Source: Sclerotinia nivalis (taxonomy: Eukaryota > Ascomycota > Leotiomycetes > Helotiales > Sclerotiniaceae). From it: a stretch of 64,000 nucleotides of DNA. A program made the position numbers and the translations under genes. The notes below the pieces were generated by a model. It saw nothing but the letters and a program-made list of their open reading frames with translations. It was not told the origin of the DNA and did not search any database. The number at the start of each line of letters is the position of its first letter. The first letter of the stretch is position 1. The stretch is taken from contig JAPEIS010000009.1 in NCBI GenBank assembly GCA_029531795.1, forward strand, positions 62,001 to 126,000. The letters run 5' to 3'. Shown here piece after piece: positions 44,364-55,484 of this stretch.

Positions 44364-45836
44364 ATGGAATACAAGATGGAATACAAACAACCTTTACCAA
44401 CATCCTCCCACAAGATAACTCCTCGCATCATTATTCATGGCGGCGCAGGTAATATTCTACCTGCGAACCTTCCGCCCGCGAAGTACAAGCTCTATCACGA
44501 CTCGCTTCTTCGCATCATCTCCAATACTCACTACTTTCTCACCTCACCATCCTCTTTCCCTCTCCACAAAACCTCTTCTTCTACCACAACAGCTCTCGAT
44601 GCCGTCACTTATGCAGTTACACAATTGGAAGATAACCCTTTATTCAACAGTGGACATGGCGCGGTCTTCACACGCGACGGAATCAATGAACTGGAGGCAT
44701 CGATAATGGTTTCTAGTGGGAAGAAAAAGAGAGGAGTCGGCCTTATGGGATTGCAACATGTAAAAAATCCTATAAAGCTCGCACGCGAGATGTTGATACG
44801 AGGAGAACAAGACCTAGAGGGTGGGAATGGAGAACATAGGGGGCCAATGAGTGTTGAGGAGGAAATATTTAAAGAGACACATGGAGCACAAGGACATTCA
44901 CAGCTACACAAATATTCGGCAGAGAAATTGGCAGAAGCATGGGGGTTGGAGATTGTAGATGAGAAATACTTCTTTGTACAAGCGAGATGGGACGAACATA
45001 TATCGGGTTTGAAAAAGGAGAAAGATGGAAACGGTCATGCATCATGGGATGCCCAAGAATTTATACCACAAGGGACTTGCGGTGCCGTTTGCCTCGACTC
45101 AGATGGAGTGTTGTGTGTAGGTACAAGTACTGGAGGTATGACAAATAAATTGACAGGGAGAATTGGCGATACACCAACGTTAGGGGCCGGGTTTTGGGCC
45201 GAGGAATGGGAGGATACATCGGCCGACGAAGATTTGCATCGACTCCAACAACTCCGTCGAAGAATGCGCAACCAAGGACCTATCATAGATTTGGGTAATC
45301 AGTTGAAAGCAATTGTGGCAGATTGCTTCCCAGGCTTAAATTTAAGAACCTACAATCCGATTTACCAAGAATGGCTAGAAGACGAAGCTCTGAGTGCCAG
45401 GAAATATATGAGGTCAACCGCTATGTCAGGTACTGGAAATGGTGACTCTTTCCTTCGCCTAGCTGCTGTACGCACCGCATCAGCGATTGCTCGTTATCGT
45501 CCTGGAACTTCCTTACAAGCCGCCATCACTGAAGTTACTGGTCCTGGCGGAGATCTTGTTAAATCGGCAGGGGACCGATGGAAGAAAACAGGTGAAGGCG
45601 AAGGAGGTATCATCGGTATTGAGTTCGAGGTTGTAGTTGATAAACATGGCCGGAGAAGGGATGCAGTGAGCCAAGTCGTCTATGACTATAATTGTGGAGG
45701 GATGTTTCGCGCAGCTATCAACGAAGATGGAAAGGCTGTAATGAGAGTATGGAGACCTGGTCAGTACGATGGCTTGGAGATATATGAAGGTGAAGGAAGA
45801 GAGTATGAAATTGTTGATTGGGTCGACGCAAAATAA
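44364..45836 (+). CDS. isoaspartyl peptidase / L-asparaginase family (Ntn hydrolase, T2)
   Basis: Single exon, 490 residues. PRIIIHGGAGNI at the N terminus, NPLFNSGHGAVFTRDGINEL with EASIM, and QGTCGAVCLDSDGVLCVGTS, in which Thr238 is the expected catalytic nucleophile released by autocleavage before it. GGMTNKLTGRIGDTPTLGAG and AMSGTGNGDSFLRLAAVRTA form the substrate loop. The family hydrolyses isoaspartyl dipeptides or asparagine. The chain is longer than bacterial forms (about 320 residues) because of inserts around 135-230 and 285-345, usual for fungal members. Two tandem MEYK starts are present; either could be used. Confidence 0.93.
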   Translation: MEYKMEYKQPLPTSSHKITPRIIIHGGAGNILPANLPPAKYKLYHDSLLRIISNTHYFLTSPSSFPLHKTSSSTTTALDAVTYAVTQLEDNPLFNSGHGAVFTRDGINELEASIMVSSGKKKRGVGLMGLQHVKNPIKLAREMLIRGEQDLEGGNGEHRGPMSVEEEIFKETHGAQGHSQLHKYSAEKLAEAWGLEIVDEKYFFVQARWDEHISGLKKEKDGNGHASWDAQEFIPQGTCGAVCLDSDGVLCVGTSTGGMTNKLTGRIGDTPTLGAGFWAEEWEDTSADEDLHRLQQLRRRMRNQGPIIDLGNQLKAIVADCFPGLNLRTYNPIYQEWLEDEALSARKYMRSTAMSGTGNGDSFLRLAAVRTASAIARYRPGTSLQAAITEVTGPGGDLVKSAGDRWKKTGEGEGGIIGIEFEVVVDKHGRRRDAVSQVVYDYNCGGMFRAAINEDGKAVMRVWRPGQYDGLEIYEGEGREYEIVDWVDAK

Positions 45837-46229
45837 GGGTTTAATCGATGGGTTTTGAAGGCTAGTATGACTAATGATTAACACGGTTCCCCGAGCCAAC
45901 GTCTGTTTCCTCATTCCAGATGTATGTTCAAGGTAAGTCATGTCCAGTGGTGCAATTTTATGAAACCTCTAGTGAGGACCGTCAAGAACAGAGTAAGATG
46001 ATTTCTCCAAATATTCTTCGATTCAAGACACAGAGGGTTGGGACTCACGTGGGAGTTACAACGTAAACCATACAATTTTCCAAATTCTTCTCCATACAGT
46101 CCATCAATTTTCCACCAACAAATAACCCAACCGACTATGCTACGCCCAACCAGCAGCATCACCCCCCTCATTAACCTTCCATCTCAAGAATCTCCATCCA
46201 AGAATCCACGTGCACCCTAATTCTTGCCG

Positions 46230-47591
46230 GGTCAATCATCCCTCCTCAAAATTATATCTCCTACCCCCGTCTCCACATCCTCCACAAAGACCTTACTAAT
46301 TTTCAGCGCATCTTCCACTGTGTCTTCTTCCACTTTAAAGATTTCTCGAACCTCAATCCTCTTCGAATACCTCTTCCCACAATTTTTCAGGGATGCCTAT
46401 CAACCGGTGGTGGGGAAGTTCTCAGCATCTCGTCTTTCCTTGTCTTCAATGGGATAGCATGGGCCATTTGCCCAGCTTCGATGCAGATTCAATCCCGCTC
46501 GGATAAGAGCTCGATGCCGGAGGCTTCGAGTTGGTCGAGAAGGTCTAGGACGTTCTGCTTGAGGATTTTCTCTTGGTTCCAGCCGGTCTTTTACCTTCCG
46601 TGCGGGGTGGATATGTTTGAGGTCTTCCGATGGTTGATGGTTTGCAGGTTTTGAATTTCGGAAGTGGCTATGATTATTTGGCCTTAGTCCTCTAGGGATC
46701 TCATGTTGCTTTATATGCGAAGCATTCAATTTGCTAAATAAAGAGCTACCTAGTTCTTTTGGATGTGAGTCATCAGTCAACGACAGGTGATTGGATGCCA
46801 AATTATACTCATCCAAAGGATGTCAGATGTCAGTCAGATGTCAGATTGCAGATATTTTTGATTAGTCTGCAGGTGGCCAACTTTGAGTTTTTGCTTCTTT
46901 GCTTCTACCAGCTCAAAAGAAATGCACTAAATTTTACATTCCTCGTTATTCGAATTCGCCATCTCCATCAACAGATACTCCCAAGTATCCCTATCCTCCA
47001 TGGTCGTTTCCAAAGCTATCACTTGCTTCTGCACATTAAATTTTACCCTTTAGTTCACACAATCCCTAAGCCCATTTCTTCAAGTCGGCAATCTTCTGTT
47101 GCAACTCAAGCTCATCTGCATTCAATACAATTGGATTCGAGAAATTCGTCACCATCACCATTAGTTTCCTAAGGTCGTGTTGCGTTTCCTTGGCGTAGAG
47201 CGATTCACCATGACCTTCCATCATCTTTGCTGAAGTTTTTATCGTGTCTTTGATGGCGGAAGAGATGCCGTTGGAAGTAACCCTTTTCCTTCACATGGCA
47301 CTGAGAATATCTTGAGCGGAATTGAATTCCTGGAGAATTACTTGAAGTGGGAGAGATGACATATCCGCGAAAACAATGGATATTATTGGGAAGCCTAAAC
47401 TTTCGAGAAATGAAGGGAAGCTACGCTTTGTATGCCAACCAATTCTTTCTCTGAAGCCGTTAAAAGTAGTTCTTATACAGTATTCAGTGATGCGTCGTAT
47501 TTCTCAGCAATTTCTCAATGGTCTTGATAGCCGTATTGAGGATAAAAGCAAGTCTATCGATTTCCTGAAGTCCTGTGTGATTTTCAAGGCT
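46230..47591 (-). pseudogene. decayed coiled-coil protein gene
   Basis: Minus-strand reading gives protein-like fragments in changing frames: MSLENHTGLQEIDRLAFILN (from 47591), MSSLPLQVILQEFNSAQDIL, IKDTIKTSAKMMEGHGESLY, RKLMVMVTNFSNPIVLNADE, QKQVIALETTMEDRDTWEYL, LKQNVLDLLDQLEASGIELL, ICIEAGQMAHAIP and KRIEVREIFKVEEDTVEDAL. Stops and frame changes separate them. Together they suggest one helical protein gene of about 400 codons that has died. Family not recognised; some breaks could be introns I failed to see. Confidence 0.45.
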
Positions 47592-48322
47592 CATGGCTTG
47601 CTCGGGTAGATGCTTCAATTTAAATACCCTAAATCAGACTGTCAAAAGAGAAAGAGCCAGGATAGTCAGTCTTCCATTTTCAAAAGATCCTCTTCCCCGG
47701 CAAGGAAACATTGACTAGTCCTTGTTCAAGATCAGTCGTGCGACATTTGATTTATTGTAGTTGACATCCGAGTCATGAGTGTGTACTCAATCATGTTATA
47801 AAACTTAGGTACCATAGTGTTATTGGCATCGATTGATTGCCAGTGAAAAGGTTTTAATTTTCATAATCTCACCGACATCGTTATCAGCAACGCGAGCTCG
47901 TCACGTGTATCGATTAATGAGTACCCATGCCCGCATGGGCATTCTGAATCTTGCTGGGTAATTGCACGACGGCCAGAGGAAGCTTTTGTTCGGTTACTAT
48001 CTGTTAAAATTGGTAGTATACTAGCAATACTTTAGTATCTGATGATTTCGAAATGCGTTCACGGGAGAATCTGGGGGCAATATTTAATGGCACCGTGGGT
48101 AAGAACAATGTCCACATTGAGGACAGCAAATTGGTAATTAACATTGCTGCAGTACACATTCGCTGATTCTGTTATTGTGCCTGTGTCCAGAGTTGGACTA
48201 TATGATATATCACTGGCAAAACATCGCAATTTTCTTCTCCCCACCATCCTTCCTAAAATTCACCCAACCACTTGACTCGTCTGCTTTACCGAATTCTTTC
48301 GGTCTCCGCCTGACTACTCTTT

Positions 48323-48571
48323 TCACCTCTTATTACCTTCCGATAAAGTGATGTTGCGTTTCAATATTTCAGTCTCTTCATCCCGAATCCAGGTCTGCTC
48401 CTGCAGCATTTTTATATATCTCTCTAATATCCTGTTGATTTCCTTGAACACCTTCGTCATCTTTGCCATGTGCTTTCTTTCCTCAATAACAGCGGATCGA
48501 AGAAGATCTATTATCTTTCTGGAGGCCGCAAGTTTTTGAGAGTTGGACTCCATGTCCCTGGTTCCAAGCAC
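48323..48571 (-). CDS. short coiled-coil open frame, possible gene fragment
   Basis: 82 codons, highly charged and helical (RKIIDLLRSAVIEERKHMAK, then EINRILERYIKMLQEQ). It sits among decayed minus-strand frames and has no visible partner exon, so it may be a surviving piece of a dead gene rather than an expressed protein. Confidence 0.3.
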   Translation of the reverse strand: MLGTRDMESNSQKLAASRKIIDLLRSAVIEERKHMAKMTKVFKEINRILERYIKMLQEQTWIRDEETEILKRNITLSEGNKR

Positions 48572-48894
48572 TAATAATCTTGAAGGCCCGCAGTGGTTTG
48601 GTGTGCGAAGTGCATAAGTTGCAATTGCTGGAGAAACTCGAACAAGACGTCCTGGAGAAGCATAAGGTTTTTTTACTTCTTGTAGGAATGGGTAGTTATC
48701 AACATTTATAGTTTAAATGCATATTTTACGAAGTTTGCGAGATGACTCTTTGATACGTTTTCCGCACAATCAGAAAGTTTCCCATCAGTCATGAAAGCTA
48801 TTTATCAGCGGGAAGAAAGAAAGACAGACAAGTTTGGTGACTACATGCAATCGTTCAAATAAAAGTTTACATCTCTACATATCTTGTGCTGCGA

Positions 48895-49505
48895 GTAAGA
48901 CCATGATATTAGCAGGATCATCGCAAGCTTCTTGAACGCCACATGTATTTCGCCGGGATTCTTGTCAGCATTCAAGCAAAGCCGAAATCATCACACACAA
49001 GCACTCATGCTTTCCGTGCAGAATATCTCTCTCTAGGGATTTATCAAGAAGTTCGCTTGTGTTTTATTCATCCATGAACCCATCTAAGAAAACCGTAATG
49101 TCATCCCCTAGGACATCTTAAAGCCCCTCTAACCCATTTCCTCCTAGCCTCATGTCCACCACCCATTCCTTTGTTGTTGAGCTGCCTTAATTTGTAGGGT
49201 TACAACTTATCTATCCTGTCTGATATTCTCTACTTCAGCCAAGTATTTGCATGTGTCTCCTCTACGCCTCTCATAAATGTTCTCCTCATGTTTTGGACAC
49301 TTCGAATACCATCTGACTCCCTAGTTTTCAAAGCACCATCCTCCATTGACTCAGCAGCCGTTTTAAAGTCCTGAGTCTTTTTCAAGAATGAATCCACCGC
49401 TTTCATAACTTCGTCCAGCTTATCTCGAAGTTCGCCTAAGCGTTGTGATATTTTATCCGGTTCCGTTGCATTTTGATTCCCGGGATTCATCGCTTCAACA
49501 AACAA
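48895..49505 (-). pseudogene. decayed gene with intact first block
   Basis: A 91-codon open block begins MFVEAMNPGNQNATEPDKIS and continues as a coiled coil (RLGELRDKLDEVMKAVDSFL). After its stop, the same strand still reads as protein with stops in between: RLGGNGLEGL, DVLGDDITVFLDGFMDE, NTSELLDKSLERDILHGKHE, and NTCGVQEACDDPANIMVLLA. This is what a recently inactivated gene looks like. No family recognised. Confidence 0.4.
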
Positions 49506-50605
49506 GGATTTGAGGGGCTTTTTAGGGGTATTGGTTTGGAATCATGGGATGCGGCTTGATGAGAATTATGGAAGGTGAATCAGAGTCTTACGCTTTGGGA
49601 GGAATGGGTTCCTATTAATACTTGCAAAAGCAAACGGGTTGGCTCTCTTCAGCGTAGGACGTCAAACCTCTTGTTCTTCTACGACAGCAAAGAATTTGTG
49701 CGCATGACTGAAACGTAGCTGTTTGTGAGAGCAAAGAAAGAGTCGCTGCTCTGATGAGTCTATGACTTTTGGGGTAGAAAAAATTGAGATGGAATCCTTT
49801 CGGTCATCGTTCCAATTTCATCTCATCAATATTACCTTCCAAAAAGTCAAGCATCACTAAATGACCAAGTAAAACGGGAAGAGCACAGCCTTGATGAATC
49901 TATCTCTCCATACCCATTCTAGAAAGCCACTGTCACAGATTTCAAGTGAATCATTAAAAAGTTTTGATCTTATCACGTATGCACTACTAATACGATAATT
50001 GATGGGAACACATGCAAGATTATGTTGTATTTGAACCAACCTTCGCAAGTGTGGTCCCATTTCCAGGATCACTTTCCCCTGGTGAGCCACGTTAGAGTTC
50101 ACGAGGCAGAGCAAAGGCATCACTATTCAAATGTAGTGTGAATTCAATGAGCCTTTAAGCATTGAGGACTATCGCGGCAGAACTATTCAACAAAATCTTG
50201 TAGCTCTGAATCTAGTGATGACATCACACAAATAATCGTTAATTAGCTTCGACTCATCAATCGCTTGTACCCTCTCCATACATATTGTGAATGAATTCTA
50301 TTGCTATTCCCACTGTTTCGAAAACATCTTGCACACTGTTTCTTATCCTTTCCATTCCAACACGCCCAATGATATCAGCATGTCAAGACCATTCCAATTT
50401 TGAAGCATATCATGTAAAATTCGGCTGGAATGTTAACATGATTGTTCCTTCTCACCCCTAAATTCATCGCCACGGTCTATTTCCACATATCCCTAAATTT
50501 TCAGTACTCAGTACTGGGCAGCGTCAATACACCCTCCTACTATTTGTTTCCCCCCCCGGCGCGCGGGGTAAAGTCATTATATCATCTGGTAGCCCCTTCA
50601 ATCCA

Positions 50606-51037
50606 TCAATTGACACCAATTTCTTTCAGGTTCGCCAATGAACCGTCAAGCTTAATGATCTCGAGGCATTTTACCTGCAAAATCATGCTGAACTGTTGCA
50701 TTTGTTTTATCCAGACGTTGAGGGTCGATCGTCGATTAGCATGCTCTGCATTGAGGGGCATTACAGAAGAGTTGGGCCGAGACGCTTTCTTGCGATGATT
50801 CCTGAGCCGGATCTTCTTTTCTTTACCCCAAAGAATATACTGCTCAGTCTCTGCGATCGCACCGACGGTATAAATGCCCAGACTCTTTGAGTCAAAGCTG
50901 TTCGGTAGAGGGCTTTTTGGACCCAATGTTCTTCGGATGACATCAGATATAGCGGGCGACTTTGAAAGACTTTGGGGTTTACCCAATTCATCCTCAAACT
51001 CTCCAGACCATCCCACACTTGAATGTTGATTTGCCAT
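50606..51037 (-). CDS. hypothetical protein, 143 aa
   Basis: An open frame starting MANQHSSVGWSGEFEDELGK, with a Ser/Pro-rich first third and a basic middle (KEKKIRLRNHRKKASRP). No motif or signal peptide. It may be an intact small gene or the leftover 5' part of a larger one, since its surroundings are full of decayed frames. Confidence 0.35.
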   Translation of the reverse strand: MANQHSSVGWSGEFEDELGKPQSLSKSPAISDVIRRTLGPKSPLPNSFDSKSLGIYTVGAIAETEQYILWGKEKKIRLRNHRKKASRPNSSVMPLNAEHANRRSTLNVWIKQMQQFSMILQVKCLEIIKLDGSLANLKEIGVN

Positions 51038-52445
51038 TTTTCATTCAAGAAAGGAGGGTTTTTTTTGCTGATTAAGAAACGTCAAGAATGTATGAGAAAC
51101 AAAGTCTTGCTATGGAAATAAGGATTACGGATTTGCGAGCGATCAATTTTATACTTCAAAGTACGTTACGCCAGTTGTAAAACTGGAGATCTGGTTAAGT
51201 TAAAGATTCATTTCACGATGATAAACATTTTCAAGAGTCATCTTGAAGTTTTGACTACTGTCTAATAGCAATAGCAAACCTACAAGGTATTTTATTTGAT
51301 TACCAGTTTGCTAATTTTATGGTTGGCTAATCTCTATTTCAGTTTGCTGTCAAACAATGCTATGAAAAATTTGTATGTTTTTCATCCTCACTTCCAACGA
51401 ACACCAGTGTAATCGCTTGCTAGCTAACCATGTCTTAATATTCAAGACATCCTCCATGTCATCATGGATTTCTTCAATTAGCACTCCAATGACCTCTACA
51501 TATTCAATTACTACTACCGTTACCATTATGGCGATGCATTTACAAGCAATCGAGTCATAATTTTGGGATACTATACCCCGTCCATCCATGAATATTGCAA
51601 ACATTTCTCAGCCACAAGTGCCTGACCTGTTGCATCCACTAAAGGATGCAGAGGGCACCATAGTTCATATCCTTCTCCCTTCTCCACAGTAAGTTGGACG
51701 ATTGCGTCCCATTTTCAGCGGCAAAATAATCTCTAAAGAGGACGTTCCTCCCAGCATGGTCTCATATCGGTAGGTGAAAGCTCAAACTTCTCATTGACCG
51801 ATTTTGTCAAACGGTACTTTTTTGGTGGAGAGTCTTTTCCAACAAACAGGCCTTCCATATTTGGATTCCTTTTCTGAAAGATCTAGAATTATTGCGTGAC
51901 CGCTAGGCTATATTTTATTACTTGTCCATCAATTCATATCTTTTATGATTTTCAGTTGCTAGCTACTGGAGTTTCAACGGAAACAATAATCACTTCCTCT
52001 TGCCGCCCAAAGATAAGACAGAAAGGATGAGGATATGTTAGTTGAGCTCTTTCCCTGATAACGATGCCGAATGTCTATTTACAGAAGTTCTTTCTTCTGA
52101 CCACGAGCAAATGTTTCTAGGCGGATTTTGTCATAGACTGCCACGCATAGCAAACTTCACGTTTTGCAGATTTATATTCTTAGTCCTTTTATAACGTCGG
52201 ATGTTTCTCAAATGCAAGGTGTATAACAGTCCGGACCATAGTTTAGATACGAAAAGTCTTATATTCGTAAGAACTTTCACCATTGAATAAGATACAAAGA
52301 TGTGACGGGATTCAGTTTTTCGAGTACTTTCAATATACAATAGTGATTTAATGACTGGAGTAAATTGATGCCTGAACTCCATGTAACGTATGAAATAAAC
52401 GGAAGAATCAATACCATCTCATTGCCGACTTTCAGCAACCATTAA
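51038..52445. other. decayed coding DNA, minus strand
   Basis: Between about 51870 and 51600 the minus strand reads GLFVGKDSPPKKYRLTKSVN, EKFELSPTDMRPCWEERPL and, after stops, VEKGEGYELWCPLHPLVDAT, clearly protein-like but broken. The frame 52131-52382 (83 codons, basic, Ile/Leu-rich) may belong to the same dead gene. Nothing here looks functional. Confidence 0.4.
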
Positions 52446-53849
52446 TTAGAAGCTCCCGATCACATTCGTCACTGGTGGTCCCCATAACTGCTCGATAACT
52501 CCTTCTTCCAGCTTCAGGCCCTTTCCTTTCTGCTCAAGAATGAGAATCTCATCCTTCTTCTCGTTCTTTTTACATAACACTACTGCCTTCCTTCCCTCAG
52601 TTTTATTTACTGTATTTTTTATAGCGCTGATTAGTTGTAAAAGTTTCTGCAACTTTCCCTGGTTTGCTCCTTCCCACTTTCGCATGTCTTCGCTCTTGTC
52701 AGATTCCGTGATATATGATTTTTCAAAAACTCCCCCATTGTGATTGGCTATAATCAGATGCTTGACTTGAGAGAAGTAGAGCTGCGGCATCCATTTAGCT
52801 CGCGTCGGAGATTTTCCCACTTTCGCAGTTTTGACCTCTATCATCGGAAGAGTGCACATTTCGATTTCGCTTTTGACAATTTGGATGCCCTGGTAACTTG
52901 ATTCCTTCACGTTTGGATTGATATTCAGGGCTTGTAGGCCGTATCTTGTCTGATCCAGATCCAAACTTTGAAAACTTCCTGTAAGATCCTTTGTACTTCG
53001 CACGTCATAACATCCATCAACCTCAAATCTCACCATCCATTTCATCCCTCCAATTTCGTAAGCAGCCATTCGGTAGTGTCCACTAGTCCCCTTCAATGAG
53101 TCGTCCTCGTACCTTAAGAACGCCCTCTCAAATGGAATACCATAACCCTGAGAACTATACCTGGCAACTCCTTGCTCATTCTTCTCAAAGACCATAGTGT
53201 TTCGGACCATCTCGATATTGAGTTCCCATGGCTGGTCAACCTTTCCACCAACGAAGTCTAATAGTTTCCGAAGCACATTGCGATCTATGATAAGATCCGT
53301 GGAGGGGAGAGTATGTATATCTGTATGCGCAATACTGACGGAAAGTGCAGCAAATAACGGGTTCATCGATACTTGCGTTTGATATGCTTCTTTATCAGTC
53401 AATTTACTGCCAATGCCCGGCTGTAGCGTGATTGGCAAAGCCGGCGGAGACCATTTTGGTGGAGAGCCGGGTACCATGATAGTAATCGATTTTCCATTTA
53501 AGATGTTGTAGGACGCGACATATTTAAACCCCGTAATTGTGATAAAGTTTTCGGCATCGTAGGCCTCGAGGGAAGAAAGGCTGACAGTGGCAATGGCTGC
53601 GCTTATGTTTCTGGAAAGCTGTGCTGACGTACGTGCTGTGCCGGTGGGATAGAAAATCTTGCGACCATCGGCATCGCAGCCATCTGTCAAGAATCATCAG
53701 TACATCAATTCCACTGTTCAGTGAGCTTCATTCAAGAAATACGAACCAGTATTAGGCTCAAAAGAATGTGAAAATTTACAATTTGCGCCTCTCCAGCATT
53801 TGCCCTGGCGCTTCCAGGTGTGGCAGGGCTTTGTGATTTCCACATTCAT
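52446..53849 (-). CDS. CCCH zinc-finger protein of an uncharacterised fungal family
   Basis: Exons 53849-53747 and 53683-52446 (minus), 63-bp intron, 446 residues. The first exon encodes a CCCH finger, C9-x8-C18-x5-C24-x3-H28 (PCHTWKRQGKCWRGANCKFS then H), the RNA-binding type. The rest is one globular domain: ITGFKYVASYNILN, IMVPGSPPKWSPPALPITLQ, DLIIDRNVLRKLLDFVGG, GYGIPFERAFLRYEDD, HYRMAAYEIGGMKWMVRFEV, WMPQLYFSQVKHLIIANHNG. I recognise this as a common but uncharacterised ascomycete family often carrying misleading database names; its biochemical activity is not established. The finger suggests an RNA-related role. The zinc-finger exon was found only by joining across the intron. Confidence 0.8.
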
Positions 53850-54277
53850 CTTGTGATTTTCTGTCTGAGTAGTTCTGGATATTTTTGGAGGTGAGAAAGT
53901 TTGAATCGAAGATATAAACAGAGAATTGATATACTGCTGTGCACCCTTTATAGCAAGAGAAAAGAGTGATGGAAAAGTTGTGAAGCATAATCAGAACTCG
54001 GAAACCGGTCGAAGGGTGATCAAGATCTTGAACATTCCAATCAAGAAGATTCGACGCAATTCCTAGTCAGGTAGTCATCGACAGATTCTGTGTATGGATA
54101 AGTGAATTTTTCACGAGTCCGTGATTAAATATTGATAGAATTGATTGGATAGTATCTAAGGCACTTCATTATTTATGAAATCGACTTTTCCTCACAGCAC
54201 TAATCAATGCACTGTACAAGCCAAACCATGGCAATTCCAGATGAAGCTTTACAATATCAAATGCAAAAGAAAGCATA
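53850..54277. promoter_or_regulatory. upstream region of the CCCH gene
   Basis: No gene. It should hold the promoter of the minus-strand CCCH gene and ends at the MITE insertion. Confidence 0.35.
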
Positions 54278-54944
54278 AGTCTAGTACCCTACTTTCGGGC
54301 CACCCCCTCTTTTGGGCCACCGTTACCACCAAAATTAACGATTTTTCGAATTTATAACTCCACGAAAAATCAATATAATCAATTGAGATTTAAATTATAA
54401 ATTCTTTATATAGTTATTGATCAATATTGAAAATATTAGAATTTTCGCGATTTTTTATAAAAAGTTATTAATATTTAAAATTTCGAAGTTTTAATTTGTA
54501 TATGATTTTGTAACAACTTTTTAATCAATTTGTTAACGAATTTTATAAATCTAAATAAATCAATAATTACAAATTATAATACTATTAAATAATATATTTT
54601 TGAAAGCTTTAAAGATCAAAGAATCATTTAAATTTTATGATTTATTTTTAATTATTTTTATTGAAAAGTTATTCAAAATTAAAAAAAAAAAAAAAAAATG
54701 AAATTTGTATAGGATTTATATACAAATCGAAAATTGAAATTTCAACATTTTATTTTCAACGATTCAAATTGTATAATATATTTCTAAACTCCTAATTCTA
54801 TATATAATTATATAAAGAATCTATAATTAAAATTTCAATTAATTATATTAATTATTGGTAGAGTTATTAATAGGTCAAAATCGTGATTTTTGGTGTAAAT
54901 GGGTGGCCCAAAAGAGGGGTGGCCCGAAAGTAGGGTACTAGACT
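54278..54944. mobile_element. 667-bp non-autonomous MITE
   Basis: The ends AGTCTAGTACCCTACTTTCG... and the exact inverse form terminal inverted repeats of about 45 bp, differing by one base in a run of C. TA flanks both ends (54276-54277, 54945-54946). Each terminal repeat contains GGGCCACC twice. The interior (54355-54890) is extremely AT-rich with an uninterrupted A run and no open frame. TA duplication and doubled subterminal motif resemble the pogo-like elements at 36.8-40.6 kb, but the terminal sequence is different. Confidence 0.92.
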
Positions 54945-55484
54945 TAATGAGCAAAGCGCTAATCACAGCCAATAACAAATAAAATCATGAGTCTACATCT
55001 TGCCTCGTTTCTCAACTTTCCCATCAAATCAATGCGACATCAATATCCCCCCTTGTGCCGTTTCATCCCCTGCTCTAATCCCCCATCAACCCCATCTATC
55101 ATTTCTTCCTTCACACTGTTACATTTACAGGATAGTATTTTCTTATCAGATTCGATCCACCTATTCACATGAAAACATCTATTCTCCTTGTGATTTGAAA
55201 GTAGATAGCTCTCCACATTCACATTCCATCCAAAAAATCCATCACCAAACTCATCACCTAAGCTACAGCACACACAGAACTTCGCAAAGTAAGAAAGCTC
55301 GCCTACCAGGCTGGTATCATTCAACTATAATATATCACAATGCTAAGCCAACTCCTTTCTTCTTCCGCACTCATTCTTCAAACGCCGACGCATCCACGCA
55401 CTCATTCCTCCATTCAAAATCATTCGACCCCTACCTCCTCCATCAAGCTAAAAATGCACCCCGTTCCATGCTGGCCAGCCCTTT
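54945..55484. other. 3' flank of DUG2
   Basis: An open plus-strand frame (55000-55590) overlaps the last DUG2 exon in antisense and is probably not a gene. No other feature. Confidence 0.4.

Noticed and set aside
45513..46171. Possible two-exon minus-strand gene overlapping the asparaginase 3' end
   Set aside because: A GTGAGT donor and an acceptor can be joined in frame, but the second exon runs antisense through the conserved asparaginase coding region and has no family features.
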